A stretch of DNA of 64,000 nucleotides from Pseudofabraea citricarpa (taxonomy: Eukaryota; Ascomycota; Leotiomycetes; Helotiales; Dermateaceae): the NCBI GenBank assembly GCA_029641185.1, contig JAPWGK010000003.1, forward strand, positions 2,542,001 to 2,606,000, read 5' to 3'. This document shows, piece after piece, positions 55,064 through 64,000 of the stretch (position 1 is its first letter; the number at the start of each line of letters is the position of its first letter). Under the pieces are notes generated by a model that was not told the origin of the DNA, did no database searches, and worked only from the letters and a program-made list of their open reading frames with translations. A program made the translations under genes and the position numbers.

Positions 55064-55711
55064 ATGCCTTCCGTAGCAGAGATTCCTACAAGGAAACGAA
55101 GGAGGGAAGATGATAATATAGAGATTCAGAAGAAGCTGTCCAGGTAAATATTCTTCGGCCCACCTAGATCTATTTCAGCGACTGAGCCTTTCCCATCCTT
55201 ATCTGACGCTGACAATACCTCTTCTGCCTACAGCCCTCGACATACGACAATCAGTCTCTGCTCTGACCAAGACCCAGAATCGACACATGCTCTTTCCTCC
55301 CGCTATTATACGCAACCACGCAAGATCCAAGAGCTCAAAAGACAACGGGTTGAATCGAGCCCTACGACGGTCCTATTACACCCACAAGCCCAGGCAAGAG
55401 AGGAGAAGAAAGAGCGGATTCTCAGCCCTTGCCATATCTGCCACCGCAAGCCAACTATAAAATCCGATCTCGATTCGTATGCGGATTGTCAAGGCTGTGG
55501 CGAGAGGACATGCTATATCTGTATCCGAGAATGTCTAGGTCTCGAACATGATCACGATGACCATCTTACCCATGACGCACGATCGAGAAACCGAGAAACA
55601 GAGAGGGGCTGGGATTGCAAGGGGATGGTATGCAGCAGGTGCTGTGTGGAGAGAGGCACTGAAGGAGAAGTACTTTGTCTGGGCTGTTTGAGAAGGGAAG
55701 GTGGTGGATGA
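55064..55711 (+). CDS. Cys/His-rich zinc-binding protein, 185 residues
   Basis: Exon 1 (55064-55143) starts MPSVAEIPTRKRRREDDN; exon 2 (55234-55711) follows a 90-nt intron with a GTAAAT donor and a CTACAG acceptor. The frame is easily missed because exon 1 is short. Residues 9-16 (T-R-K-R-R-R-E-D) form a nuclear-localisation-like signal. The second half carries Cys pairs in zinc-ribbon/RING-like order: S-P-C-H-I-C-H-R, Y-A-D-C-Q-G-C-G, T-C-Y-I-C-I-R-E-C, a His/Asp stretch (E-H-D-H-D-D-H-L-T-H), W-D-C-K-G-M-V-C-S-R-C-C and L-C-L-G-C. At least two zinc ions could be bound in a cross-brace arrangement. It could be a nuclear adaptor or an E3-like protein; the exact family is not recognised. Confidence 0.7.
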
Positions 55712-56454
55712 GATCAGCCCTGGTGGTCAAGACAGAACTTTTTATGGTTATAGAGAAGGCCACTTTCCTTGAAGAGCCTTTCGGGCGGGCGTTTGACATT
55801 ACATTCTCTGGTTGTTAGGAGTCAAGGATTTGGGTTCTGGGAGGCTTTTCTATTTCACAACTTTTCCCAACTTTTCTTGTTTCGACTTCATGGCTATGAA
55901 GGTATCGATCGACAGCAAGTATGAATGGAAATATGAGATCTAGCTCTAGGTAACGGCATGGGATGAAACTTTGGTAGGAGATATATTATTATATTGATTG
56001 ATGAGGAATATAAATTGGGGTGATCTTGGTTGGAAGATATGCTGCACATAGCAGAAAATATTTATTATTACAATAGTCAGTCATAGATGGCGTCGGATCT
56101 CTATGGGAGAATATGACATTTATTCATGACTTATTTGTCCATTTTCGAAGACGCTCATTTCATACTTGATTCCTATATTAACCACGCCACCCAATCTAAT
56201 CAGATACTTTTACTCTATTCATTGGTAATGGTGTATTTAAATCTCCCTGATCGTATTCCTATTCCTCACTTTTTTTTTTTACAATTACTACAAGGTATAG
56301 TACAGGTGTATCTTGCAATATCACACACAATTTCCTTCCAGATGGTGACATGGATGCTAAGCTATCTGCAGCAAGTTGGCAGCAGTATTCTTCCAGGCCA
56401 AGATCAGACAAAAAGAAAATGCCTTCATTCCTCCATCGACCGATTTCTCGTCTC
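55712..56454. other. Convergent 3' flanks
   Basis: About 740 bp with AT-rich stretches; the plus-strand ORF 56126-56953 is mostly antisense to bL21m and is not called. Confidence 0.45.
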
Positions 56455-57144
56455 TCATCCCTCAATGTCCTCCAATGGCAAGACCTTCAACTCGGAGATT
56501 CTCAAGACCGTAAACTTGTGCTTCGACTTAACCGTCTTGATCCTACGATTCCGCTGCTTCTTCTTCTCCTTGATCCGCATGGGCTCCGCCTCAACGCCCA
56601 TGACCCTCGCTCTGCACTCGAAGATGCGCTCGTCCAGGTACGGCGTGCCCTTGAGGGTGAAATCACGACTGCCCAAGGTCGAGGCCCGGTTGAGACGTAG
56701 CACATCGCCGGGCAGCACGCCGGGCATGTGGAATGGGAGACGCAGGATATCGCCCGCCGTGACGAGGTACGGCCGAGCGTGGATATGGGCCGTTATGAAA
56801 TGCGAGGGCTGCGCGCGCAGTGCTGGCAGGAGCTCTTTGATTGACTCGGACAGTGCTGGTGGTGTGGACGGCGTGGGAGGTGGAGGAGGGACGGCAGGAC
56901 GAGAAGCAGGCGTCACTGTCTCTGCTATGGTAGCCGCCGAGGCGTCGACTTGAGCTCCAGCTCCAGTCTCGAGAACCGTATCGGCTGCTGCGCCTTCAGA
57001 TGTCGGTTCGACATGTTGCGTCGTCGAGTTGAAGTATCTCGCGCGAAAGGGGAGCAGGAACGTTGGCGGGAGTGAGGAATTCGCAATTGGGAGGGGAATC
57101 CTCGTCGTGTCCACGAGCGACTTCCTTATCGTCCGGCTGATCAT
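56455..57144 (-). CDS. Mitochondrial large-subunit ribosomal protein bL21m
   Basis: I start at 57144 (MISRTIRKSLVDTTRI; 229 residues), which begins a good mitochondrial presequence; the frame is open for 49 more codons upstream. Residues 45-115 are a Pro/Ala/Thr-rich linker. The bL21 domain fills the C-terminal 110 residues: I-H-A-R-P-Y-L-V-T-A-G-D-I-L-R-L-P-F, G-D-V-L-R-L-N-R-A-S-T-L-G-S-R-D-F, and the end V-K-S-K-H-K-F-T-V-L-R-I. This corresponds to yeast Mrpl49. It binds 23S-type rRNA in the mitoribosome large subunit. No intron seen. The extended linker is longer than in bacteria, as is common in fungi. Confidence 0.9.
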   Translation of the reverse strand: MISRTIRKSLVDTTRIPLPIANSSLPPTFLLPFRARYFNSTTQHVEPTSEGAAADTVLETGAGAQVDASAATIAETVTPASRPAVPPPPPTPSTPPALSESIKELLPALRAQPSHFITAHIHARPYLVTAGDILRLPFHMPGVLPGDVLRLNRASTLGSRDFTLKGTPYLDERIFECRARVMGVEAEPMRIKEKKKQRNRRIKTVKSKHKFTVLRISELKVLPLEDIEG

Positions 57145-58400
57145 GATTGGAGATTTCGATTTGCACCGAATACCGTTTCGTTGTCCAATGCCTTCCTCTG
57201 GCACTCTCGTATATCTAGGATGTTTGGAAGAATCTTGGATGACTAAGCGCGCCGCTAGAGATTTTCTGCCTCGAGGGACAGGCCGCTCCAACTTTCCTTA
57301 TCGCTTATCGTGAACTGTTTGTTGACTTTCAACTTTTTGTTCTTCACCTCCAGGTAGTTTTATCATTATTCCTTATCAATTGCGTAAGTTATAATGGTAT
57401 ATTGAAACGGATGAACTTCACTTTAAGTTCCCCCATTCAAGTAACCAACTATAAAAAAAATAAGAAATCAAGTAAGAAAGCAGTTGCAACAAACCTTCAG
57501 ACCCGCTGCCGAACCTAGTTGAATCAATAAAGGAGATTTCCAGATTACTTTGATAATAGAAAGAAAATGTTAAAAGGAACTATAATTACATGCTCCTACT
57601 ACAAATGAGTTTCTCATTCGATCTTCTAAATTACCCTATAACGAAACCCTGAATATTTCTTGACCTAATATAAACACAAAAGCAAAGCATCAGGATATCA
57701 CGAAGACAAGTGAACTTAGCTCGATAGACAGAAATCCATCACAGAGATTAGACTTGCCACGAAGTGCAGCTAGGGATGGTTGGGTGTGTTATATACTCCT
57801 AAGCTTGATATCATCCTTCCTTATAAAACAAATACCAAATTTCCTCCGATTCCTCAAGAGACACAAGATAATGAACCAACATCACGCATACAGAAAAAGA
57901 CAAGAGATAAGCCAAGGAAGAACATGTAATCAAGTAATTGAAAACCTTCACCACTCCTCTACTCTTCGCGTCTCTGATCCTGAAGGGTGTGGTGACTATA
58001 CAACTTCAACCAATCCACTTTTCAACTTATATTTAAACTTTTCCAACAGCGAAACCAACACAGTCCAAGTCGAATTCCAAGTCCAAAGTCAAAAGGCTCA
58101 AAAGTCCACTCCCCCTCATCTCCACTCTCTATGTACGGAAAGAAAAAAGGCGTTACAGCGAAGAGAAAATAAAAAATTGGTATAATGCCACCTCCACCCA
58201 TGCACGCACGCACGCAAATCAGGACACGCTGATTGTATATGGATGCCAATGCCCGTATACTCCAAACTCCATCTCCGTACCCTAAAAAAAAAAAGAAACG
58301 ACTCTTTTCCAACAGAAAGCAAAAACTCCTCAAGCTATACAAAATAAAAACGAAACAACAAACTCATACAAAACATAAGCCACGGGCAGCTAGATTGGTA
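57145..58400. other. 1.25-kb intergenic region
   Basis: Promoter of bL21m at the left and 3' side of the Mps1 gene at the right. A-rich; plus-strand ORFs here (57754-58185, 58233-58493) have no protein-like features. Confidence 0.45.
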
Positions 58401-60967
58401 TTAGTGCTGCCCCTTCCTAAGACTGTTGAAATAGCCCTTCGGCCAAAGAGTAAGCAGTTCCGCATCCGACGGTTGCTTATCCCGGCATTTTGAGGCGACG
58501 TTTTGCAGGATGCGGCCGAGTAGCTCCTCAGTCATGGGAAATACGTTTGCCGGAAGGTCAGGAAACAGGAAAGCGTCTGTATCGCTGAGCAACTCGGCGC
58601 ACGACGGCCGTTTATGCTGATCGCGGTTGAGACAGCGTCTGAGGGTGTGGATGAGACTCGGTGGGACAGGCACGCTACCGATCCCGACAGAGGGGTACTC
58701 AATGTCATATTTGAAGTTGATGATGGCCTGGCATCGTTGCATTTGGTTCTGGATGTGTGCAAAGGGCGCGCGGCCATAGGTCATTTGGTACAGGATGCAG
58801 CCGAGACTCCAGACATCGCTCGGCTTGCCGAGTTTCATGAGTTTGGGCTCGTTGGGGTTGATTCGGCCTCGGGAGTCTGGCTGCGCGTTGGAGTCTAGCA
58901 GGGATTCTGGCGACATGTAGTTGGGTGTGCCGATCTGGGATTCTCGGTGTACGTTGACTGTCTCATCCGTTTGGATGGCGTTTGCAATACCAAAGTCAAT
59001 CAACTTTAGCCGTCCCTGTACCAAGACAAAGTTGTGGGGTTTGAGATCAGAATGAACGATATCATGCTCGTGAACTGCTTGTAAACATTCAAGCATCTCT
59101 TTCCAATAATGGCGGACGAAGCTGGGGTCGAATTTGGCATGTTCAGAGTTTAGGCGAAGGTTGAGGAAGCTGTTCATGTCCATTTCTCCAATCTCCATGA
59201 GCTGGTTAAAAGTCAGTAAGGAGTTCAAAGATTAGAAGGAAAATCATCACATACCACGCTCAATGTACCCTTGCTTTCATTTAGTTCATAGTCGTACAAT
59301 CGAATGACTCTATCGACGCTCTCCAATTTTCGCAGCAAATCGATTTCTCCCTTGAAGCCTCGAACAGCCTGCTCATCTGCATCATCAAGAGAGACCCTCT
59401 TCAGAGCAAAGAACTTTGAATTTTCTGCCATCACTCGGAAGACCTTTGAGCTACCTCCACGACCAAGAACATCAATACGAGTAAATGATTTCCCATTGAC
59501 CTTTAATACATTTCTTCGTTTGTTTGCATGCGAAGTGGTAGCTGCTCCAGCTGTAGTTGTTGCTGCCTCAAGAACAGACATTTTCGGCGGTGGTGGAGCA
59601 GCTCTTCTGGGAGTGTTCTGGCTTCTAGGCGCTAGAGGTTGTCTTTCTGGCGATCTCGCTCGTAGTGCACTCATATCCAAACTTTCAGGTCTAGTAGGCT
59701 TCTTCTCCATGACATCAAGGTGTATCAACGGTTGCTTATTTCTCTTGAATGTAGGGGGCGCCTCGTTTTCCTGATCATTTGACGAGGGAAGATCTGGTCG
59801 TGGAGCTGGCACCTTGAATACAGGTTGTGCCTGCTTTGACTCGTCCAGGATTTTAATGTGCTGGGATTTCTTTGTGCTAGATAGTGTTGGAGGCGGTGGT
59901 GATTTTGATCGAAGGATTGTTCTGATCGCTTCTCTGGAACTCATAGGGCTTCCAGACGCAAAATCCCTATGTTGAGAAGCATAAAAGGATGATCGTGCTA
60001 CCTCTGATTCTTGACTAGAAAATTGTTCTTGACTTTCAGGAGCTTGCGATTCCTGGCTTTCTGGCTCTTGACTCGAGCCTGCAGCATCCAATCCGTCGAC
60101 TTGCTCCTCTACAGGACTTTGCTCTTCATCATTTGGTCGTATCCTCCCTCTTCGTGCAGGACCACTCAAGAAGCTGCCAGCCACCTTTCCGACTCTTTTT
60201 AGGCGCATTGAGCTCTGGAGACCCAGTTCTTCGCCATATTTCCCTCTCCCAAGAGTTGAAGTTCCGTATCTTGACACGCTTCCTTGGCTAGTAGCCAAAT
60301 GAGATCTCACAACCGTGGAAGGGTATTCCTGAGAACTTGGCTGTTCCTCTTGGCGCGATGCGGAATCCGCGCGACTAGACAATCGCGATGATCCTCCAGA
60401 CAAGCCATTACTGCCAGAACGTGAAGCTGGTATCCTTACGATCCTATGAGGCTGCGCCGGCGTGCTGAGATCCAGCGGGCTCTCGGCAGCAGCCGCAGCT
60501 CGTTCGGCGCGTCTTTGAACGGCGCTAGACACTGAACTTCTTTTCAAGCTCAGAGGAGTGCCACTCAGACGAACAACTCGGCGAGGAAGCGGGCTCTCTT
60601 CTCTCTCAATCGGAGGAGCAACACGCTCCGCCAATCGCAAGTCCAAAATTCCTGCACTTCCCGATCTGTTGTGTCTGTCTCTCGGGCTTTCGCGTTTAGG
60701 CGATGCTTCGACAATCGATGCTTCATCATTGAGTAAGGCCTTCGTCAGGGCGCTGAACTTCATCGGCAGTGGTATCTCATCGTCAGAACTGTCGTTCAGC
60801 TCTGGATACTGGCGCGTCTGAGATGACATTTGAGCTGGCGCGGGGATGGGTTCCCCTCGACTGAGGTGTGGTCGCGAAGGAGGCTGTCGGAGAGCCTGTC
60901 TAGAGGGCCGCCTGGAAGGCAGGGCGAAGTGACTGGAGCCCATAGGAGTAGGTGAAGCCATAGCCAT
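58401..60967 (-). CDS. mps1: Dual-specificity spindle-checkpoint kinase Mps1/TTK
   Basis: Exons 60967-59255 and 59201-58401 with a 53-nt intron (GTATGT ... CCAG) give 837 residues; I start at MAMASPTPMG. Residues 1-500 are disordered and rich in Ser, Pro and Arg. The kinase domain (about 515-800) shows the Gly loop L-G-R-G-G-S-S-K-V-F-R-V, F-A-L-K-R-V (ATP-binding Lys), I-V-H-S-D-L-K-P-H-N (catalytic loop in the H-S-D-L-K-P form typical of Mps1), L-I-D-F-G-I-A, and G-T-P-N-Y-M-S-P-E. Mps1 phosphorylates Knl1/Spc7 and Mad1 at unattached kinetochores and acts in spindle-pole duplication in yeast. The intron lies within the kinase N-lobe between T-L-S-V and L-M-E-I-G-E-M-D. The gene is divergent from the SGNH hydrolase gene. 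Confidence 0.92.
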
Positions 60968-61431
60968 TATGTTGTGTAAAGTAAATAAAATCGAGTTCAA
61001 AAATATAATATCCTGCTAAGCTAGTGGTATAATTCGGGATTGCTGCGTGATTAGATTGGTGATTCGCGCTGCCCTGAGGATTGCCTGCTCCGGAGAGAGC
61101 GATGCTGTGTCGATTGACAGCAATTGCACGTTGCGGGCTCGAGATATGTCGCGTTGAAGAGGTTGCACTTTTCCCATATCAATGAGCGGGCGGTTCGGAT
61201 GTGATTGGCCCTCGCGAGAATCCGAAAACACGGTTGGCATGGCGACACAGCATGAAATTGAGAATGGCACGGACTAGGCCTTGCTCGAATCCGGATTGGG
61301 GAACTTTAAAGCATTGAGGCTCACAAGGAAGTCATGTCTCAGCTGACAGCAACACCTGACGAGACGAACTTCTTCTAAAACCATGAACTTCGTCCCTGCT
61401 GCCTCTCCAGATAAAAACTTGCAAGAAGAGA
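60968..61431. promoter_or_regulatory. Divergent promoter region, mps1 and SGNH hydrolase
   Basis: 464 bp between the two start codons; promoters of both genes must lie here. No clear TATA element. Confidence 0.5.
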
Positions 61432-62444
61432 ATGACCACTATGTTCATCATAAACCCCCTCCGTATACTCTGCTTTGGCGATAGCTTGACTTGGGGTTTC
61501 AGCCATGGCGGCTATACTCAGCATCCGTATGCAGGCAATCTGAAGACAACGCTGGAGTCTAGCATTCCGAATCCGATCATCACAGAGCAAAAGGGGCAGA
61601 ATGGGGATCTGGCCATCAGCCCTCCCGGGGGGTTCATACCACGGATGGATATCATCTGTAAGTCATACCTAGCATCACGTGGTGAAGGCCTCAATATCGG
61701 AAGGATGAGAACCAGTGCAAGCTCAGATTCGGGCCTTGTCACCCAGGGGGATACTCAGAAAATTCTCTTTTCTACTGACTGTGTCTTTCAAGCGGAACAA
61801 CATGCTAAGAATTTATTTAGACGAAGAAGCAGAAACACCATTCAACTGGGCCGTAATCTTGGGGGGAACCAACGACCTAAGTTGGGGCCACGACGGAGAA
61901 GAGATTTACGAAGCTCTCCAAGAAACCTGGGCCATTCCGTTATCAAACGGCACCAAAGTTCTCGCCTTGACGGTGCCAGAATGCAGTGCCCAGCCGTTAT
62001 GTTCGGCCGAGCTCACTGATAGACGAAACGAGCTAAACAGCTACATCCGGAATCATTCAGAAGAAAACTTGTAAGTGAACAGCATATTCATTGCAGATCA
62101 AGAAAAATCAGCTGACTCGGGCAAACAGCTACGTCTTTGATCTTCATGCTGCTATCCCGTGGACTTCTATGCCTGATGATCAGAGAGCGGAGATCTGGGA
62201 TGATGGAGTTCACTTCACTGAGAAAGGCTATGATGTTATGGGTTCTCTCATAGCAGGTTGCCTGCTTGAGATTATTAAGGAGATTGAGGCAACGGAGGGA
62301 GCTCTTGCTGCTGGTCGATCGACTCAGAAGCCACTTGTAGGCCCGCAGAAACAGAAGATAGTTGTCGAGAAGAAGGTAGATGAGAACATGCGTTTGCGAA
62401 GTGGGAGGGTTATTGTCCGAGAAGACGAGGTTTACGCTAATTAA
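61432..62444 (+). CDS. SGNH/GDSL-type hydrolase
   Basis: Three exons: 61432-61657, 61821-62070 and 62129-62444, giving 263 residues. Intron 1 (163 nt) runs from GTAAGT to TTTATTTAG with a GCTAAG branch region; intron 2 (58 nt) from GTAAGT to ACAG. Block I is L-C-F-G-D-S-L-T-W-G-F (nucleophile Ser in G-D-S). Block III is I-L-G-G-T-N-D-L (oxyanion Asn in G-x-N-D form). Block V is I-W-D-D-G-V-H-F-T (catalytic D-x-x-H). There is no signal peptide, so a cytosolic esterase or lipase is likely; the substrate is unknown. A C-terminal extension of about 60 residues (Lys-, Glu- and Arg-rich, R-L-R-S-G-R-V-I-V-R) goes beyond the fold. Without splicing, block III is in another frame, so the introns are well supported. 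Confidence 0.85.
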
Positions 62445-62780
62445 TGATGTTATGCTCTGCAATTGGGAAATGGGTTGGGGATTGGGATGTGGGGCTTGTG
62501 CTTGCATAAGGGGCATGGTATCACGGCAGCATAGGAGTTCACTCGAGTTACTGTTAATAATGAGGGCATTCGAAGGGCATATTGTACCACTATTAGCATA
62601 GGTAGATAGCCGAGTATGAAGCCGCAGAGCGGCTGTATTCAGATTTCTTCTTTCCATCTATCTCACCGATGATCGTTCCACCAACGCCATGGCAGCCATT
62701 ATGTTATGCCCAACGCTCCAGATACCATGCAAACCCTCTAAAACGCCATCGAGTTCGTTTCTCGTTACCTCAAAGGGTTA
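62445..62780. other. Convergent 3' flanks
   Basis: 336 bp between the hydrolase and csn4 ends; no gene. Confidence 0.5.
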
Positions 62781-64000
62781 TCAAACAATCAGATTCGCAG
62801 CAACGAAATCAGGGTAGGCAACCTGTAGGGCGGATGTGACCTTCTCCACTTCCTCGGCCAGCCCTTGGACATTCGCATCCCATTTCCGCAGCTCACGTCC
62901 AACGACACCTTCTGCTCTTCCACTACCTTTCTCGCCTGTAGCTTCCCCACCTTCAAACCAGATGACTCTCTCAATCTGATCAATGCGGCCAACTAGTCGG
63001 CCTTGCTCTATCATCCTCGCCGTTGTCTCCTCTGCCTTGTCGCCATCCAGACCTAGTAATAGACCGAGCGCATCAAATCCAATGTTGTTATACAATCTAG
63101 ATGCACCACGCAGGTTGTGCTCAACCACAGCCTTAGCTAAAACTGTAGATCCATCACTAGTAATAGCGAGTTGATGTGGTGCGAGTCCTTCTGCGAAGTT
63201 GGCAATCTCCTTTGGTGTGAGAAGTCGATCCAAGAACATCTTTTCCAGAATGCCATACTCCTCCAACGTAGCGGCCCTCTCATCTTTATATAGCCTTCCC
63301 AGAGCACGGCTCCGAGCTGGTCCAGCAGGAGCTAGAACGGCACATTTAATAGCCATGCTCAAAGTATGGAGACGCTCTTCCTCGGCGATGATCGGCATGA
63401 AACTGATATCCTGATAGCCCTGTGCAGCGGCAAGGAAATTGCGGCGCGCATCTTGGATACGAGCCTGGCTGAGCTTGAAATGCAGGTTCATATCACGATC
63501 TTGAACCGTATAGATGACATTCTTCGCCTTGTTCAGATACTGCTCTGCGAGAGTCGTATCGTCCACCTCGAGATAGTTGCGTGTGATGCGGATCCAGAAC
63601 TGGACCTTGTCCTTGTTGGTGATCTTTCTTTGTGATGATTCGAGCGCGATGCCAGATAGCACAGTCGCAGCGGCCAGGAAATCTTCGTCGTTTTCGTAGG
63701 CATCAGCCATGAGCTCGCGAACATTCGCATTCTGTTCTTCGAAGGAGGAAGCCTGTGTCTGGAAGACGTTGAGGGCGTGCTGTCCCACGGCAATCTTGGT
63801 GTCGTTACTAGGGACCGTCTTAAGGGCGTCGACAAATGAGGCCAGCAGTGATCGTGTAGTGACTATACCCAGTGACGATTCGAAGATGGAATCGAGGATA
63901 CTGGTAAGATCATTGGGTGATTGGGTCGTTTGGAGGAGAGTTTCGTAACCTTTTTGCTTATCGGGAAGATTCGCAATCTGCTGTAGAGCTTGAGATACCT
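62781..64000 (-). CDS. csn4: COP9 signalosome subunit 4 (Csn4), 5' end outside window
   Basis: The stop is at 62781 and the frame is open to the right edge, reading V-S-Q-A-L-Q-Q-I-A-N-L-P-D-K at its start, so only a short N-terminal piece is missing (about 406 residues visible). Helical repeats come first (F-L-A-A-A-T-V-L-S-G-I-A-L-E-S and V-Q-F-W-I-R-I-T-R-N-Y-L-E). The C-terminal PCI domain follows (L-E-K-M-F-L-D-R-L-L, F-A-E-G-L-A-P-H-Q-L, A-R-M-I-E-Q-G-R-L-V-G-R-I-D-Q-I-E-R-V-I-W-F). Csn4 is a scaffold subunit of the signalosome that removes Nedd8 from cullins; in filamentous fungi the complex controls development and secondary metabolism. The AG next to the edge may be a splice acceptor. 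Confidence 0.9.
   Translation of the reverse strand, partial: VSQALQQIANLPDKQKGYETLLQTTQSPNDLTSILDSIFESSLGIVTTRSLLASFVDALKTVPSNDTKIAVGQHALNVFQTQASSFEEQNANVRELMADAYENDEDFLAAATVLSGIALESSQRKITNKDKVQFWIRITRNYLEVDDTTLAEQYLNKAKNVIYTVQDRDMNLHFKLSQARIQDARRNFLAAAQGYQDISFMPIIAEEERLHTLSMAIKCAVLAPAGPARSRALGRLYKDERAATLEEYGILEKMFLDRLLTPKEIANFAEGLAPHQLAITSDGSTVLAKAVVEHNLRGASRLYNNIGFDALGLLLGLDGDKAEETTARMIEQGRLVGRIDQIERVIWFEGGEATGEKGSGRAEGVVGRELRKWDANVQGLAEEVEKVTSALQVAYPDFVAANLIV

Noticed and set aside
62088..62657. 189-codon minus-strand ORF
   Set aside because: Antisense to the last exon of the SGNH hydrolase, which carries the catalytic D-x-x-H block.

Overview
The window is nuclear DNA from a filamentous ascomycete (Pezizomycotina). 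This rests on the short introns (mostly 46-76 nt) with GTAAGT/GTATGT-like donors, CTAAC/CTGAC-like branch points and YAG acceptors, on intergenic distances of about 0.3-2 kb, and on housekeeping proteins with fungal architectures (BimC kinesin, Mnn10-type mannosyltransferase, fungal Prp4, Mps1, Csn4). A leotiomycete is my best guess, but that is inference. I saw no tRNA, rRNA, CRISPR array or intact transposon.

Left arm (1-10.6 kb, accessory, AT-rich). After the start of an unrecognised coiled-coil gene (1-444) comes a head-to-tail array of paralogous genes, all on the minus strand. The full members share an N-terminal motif (W-L-x3-G-D/N-S/N-W ... N-N-I-T ... D-x-L, then a Q-x-x-G-D-x-R-x-x-Q-x-x-W block) and a Zn2Cys6 cluster placed at the C-terminus. 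Copies A (1183-1985) and D (7663-8601) are intact. C (6409-7286) can be spliced to an open frame but carries a fossil exon inside its intron. B (4394-5860) keeps an intact zinc exon and has a broken first exon. E (2860-3235) is a short relative without the zinc cluster. This is the least explained part of the window. The stretch 8.6-10.8 kb holds small repeats and possible transposon debris.

Middle-left (10.8-24.4 kb) holds mostly small or low-complexity hypothetical genes (10.8, 12.5, 13.9-14.8, 15.3, 18.6 and 23.1-24.4 kb). It also has a six-exon short-chain dehydrogenase of diacetyl/acetoin reductase type with one GC-AG intron (16.8-17.8 kb) and a small GPI-anchored Ser/Thr-rich wall protein (21.8-22.3 kb).

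Right part (24.7-64 kb, conserved core). In order: a peroxisomal ThDP-dependent 2-hydroxyacyl-CoA lyase/oxalyl-CoA decarboxylase-like enzyme, divergent from an SH3BGR/glutaredoxin-fold protein; a mitochondrial PP2C phosphatase (Ptc7); a paired-like HTH protein resembling a lone Tc1 transposase DNA-binding domain; the mitochondrial Fe-S co-chaperone Jac1; a large single-pass membrane protein; a GT34 alpha-1,6-mannosyltransferase; a secreted GH16 beta-glucanase; the U4/U6 snRNP WD40 protein Prp4; a TDP2-like EEP phosphodiesterase; kinesin-5; a Cys/His-rich zinc-binding protein; mitochondrial ribosomal protein bL21m; spindle-checkpoint kinase Mps1, divergent from an SGNH/GDSL hydrolase; and Csn4 of the COP9 signalosome, running off the right edge. 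These act in unrelated processes (spindle, splicing, mitochondria, peroxisome, cell wall). No metabolic cluster is apparent.
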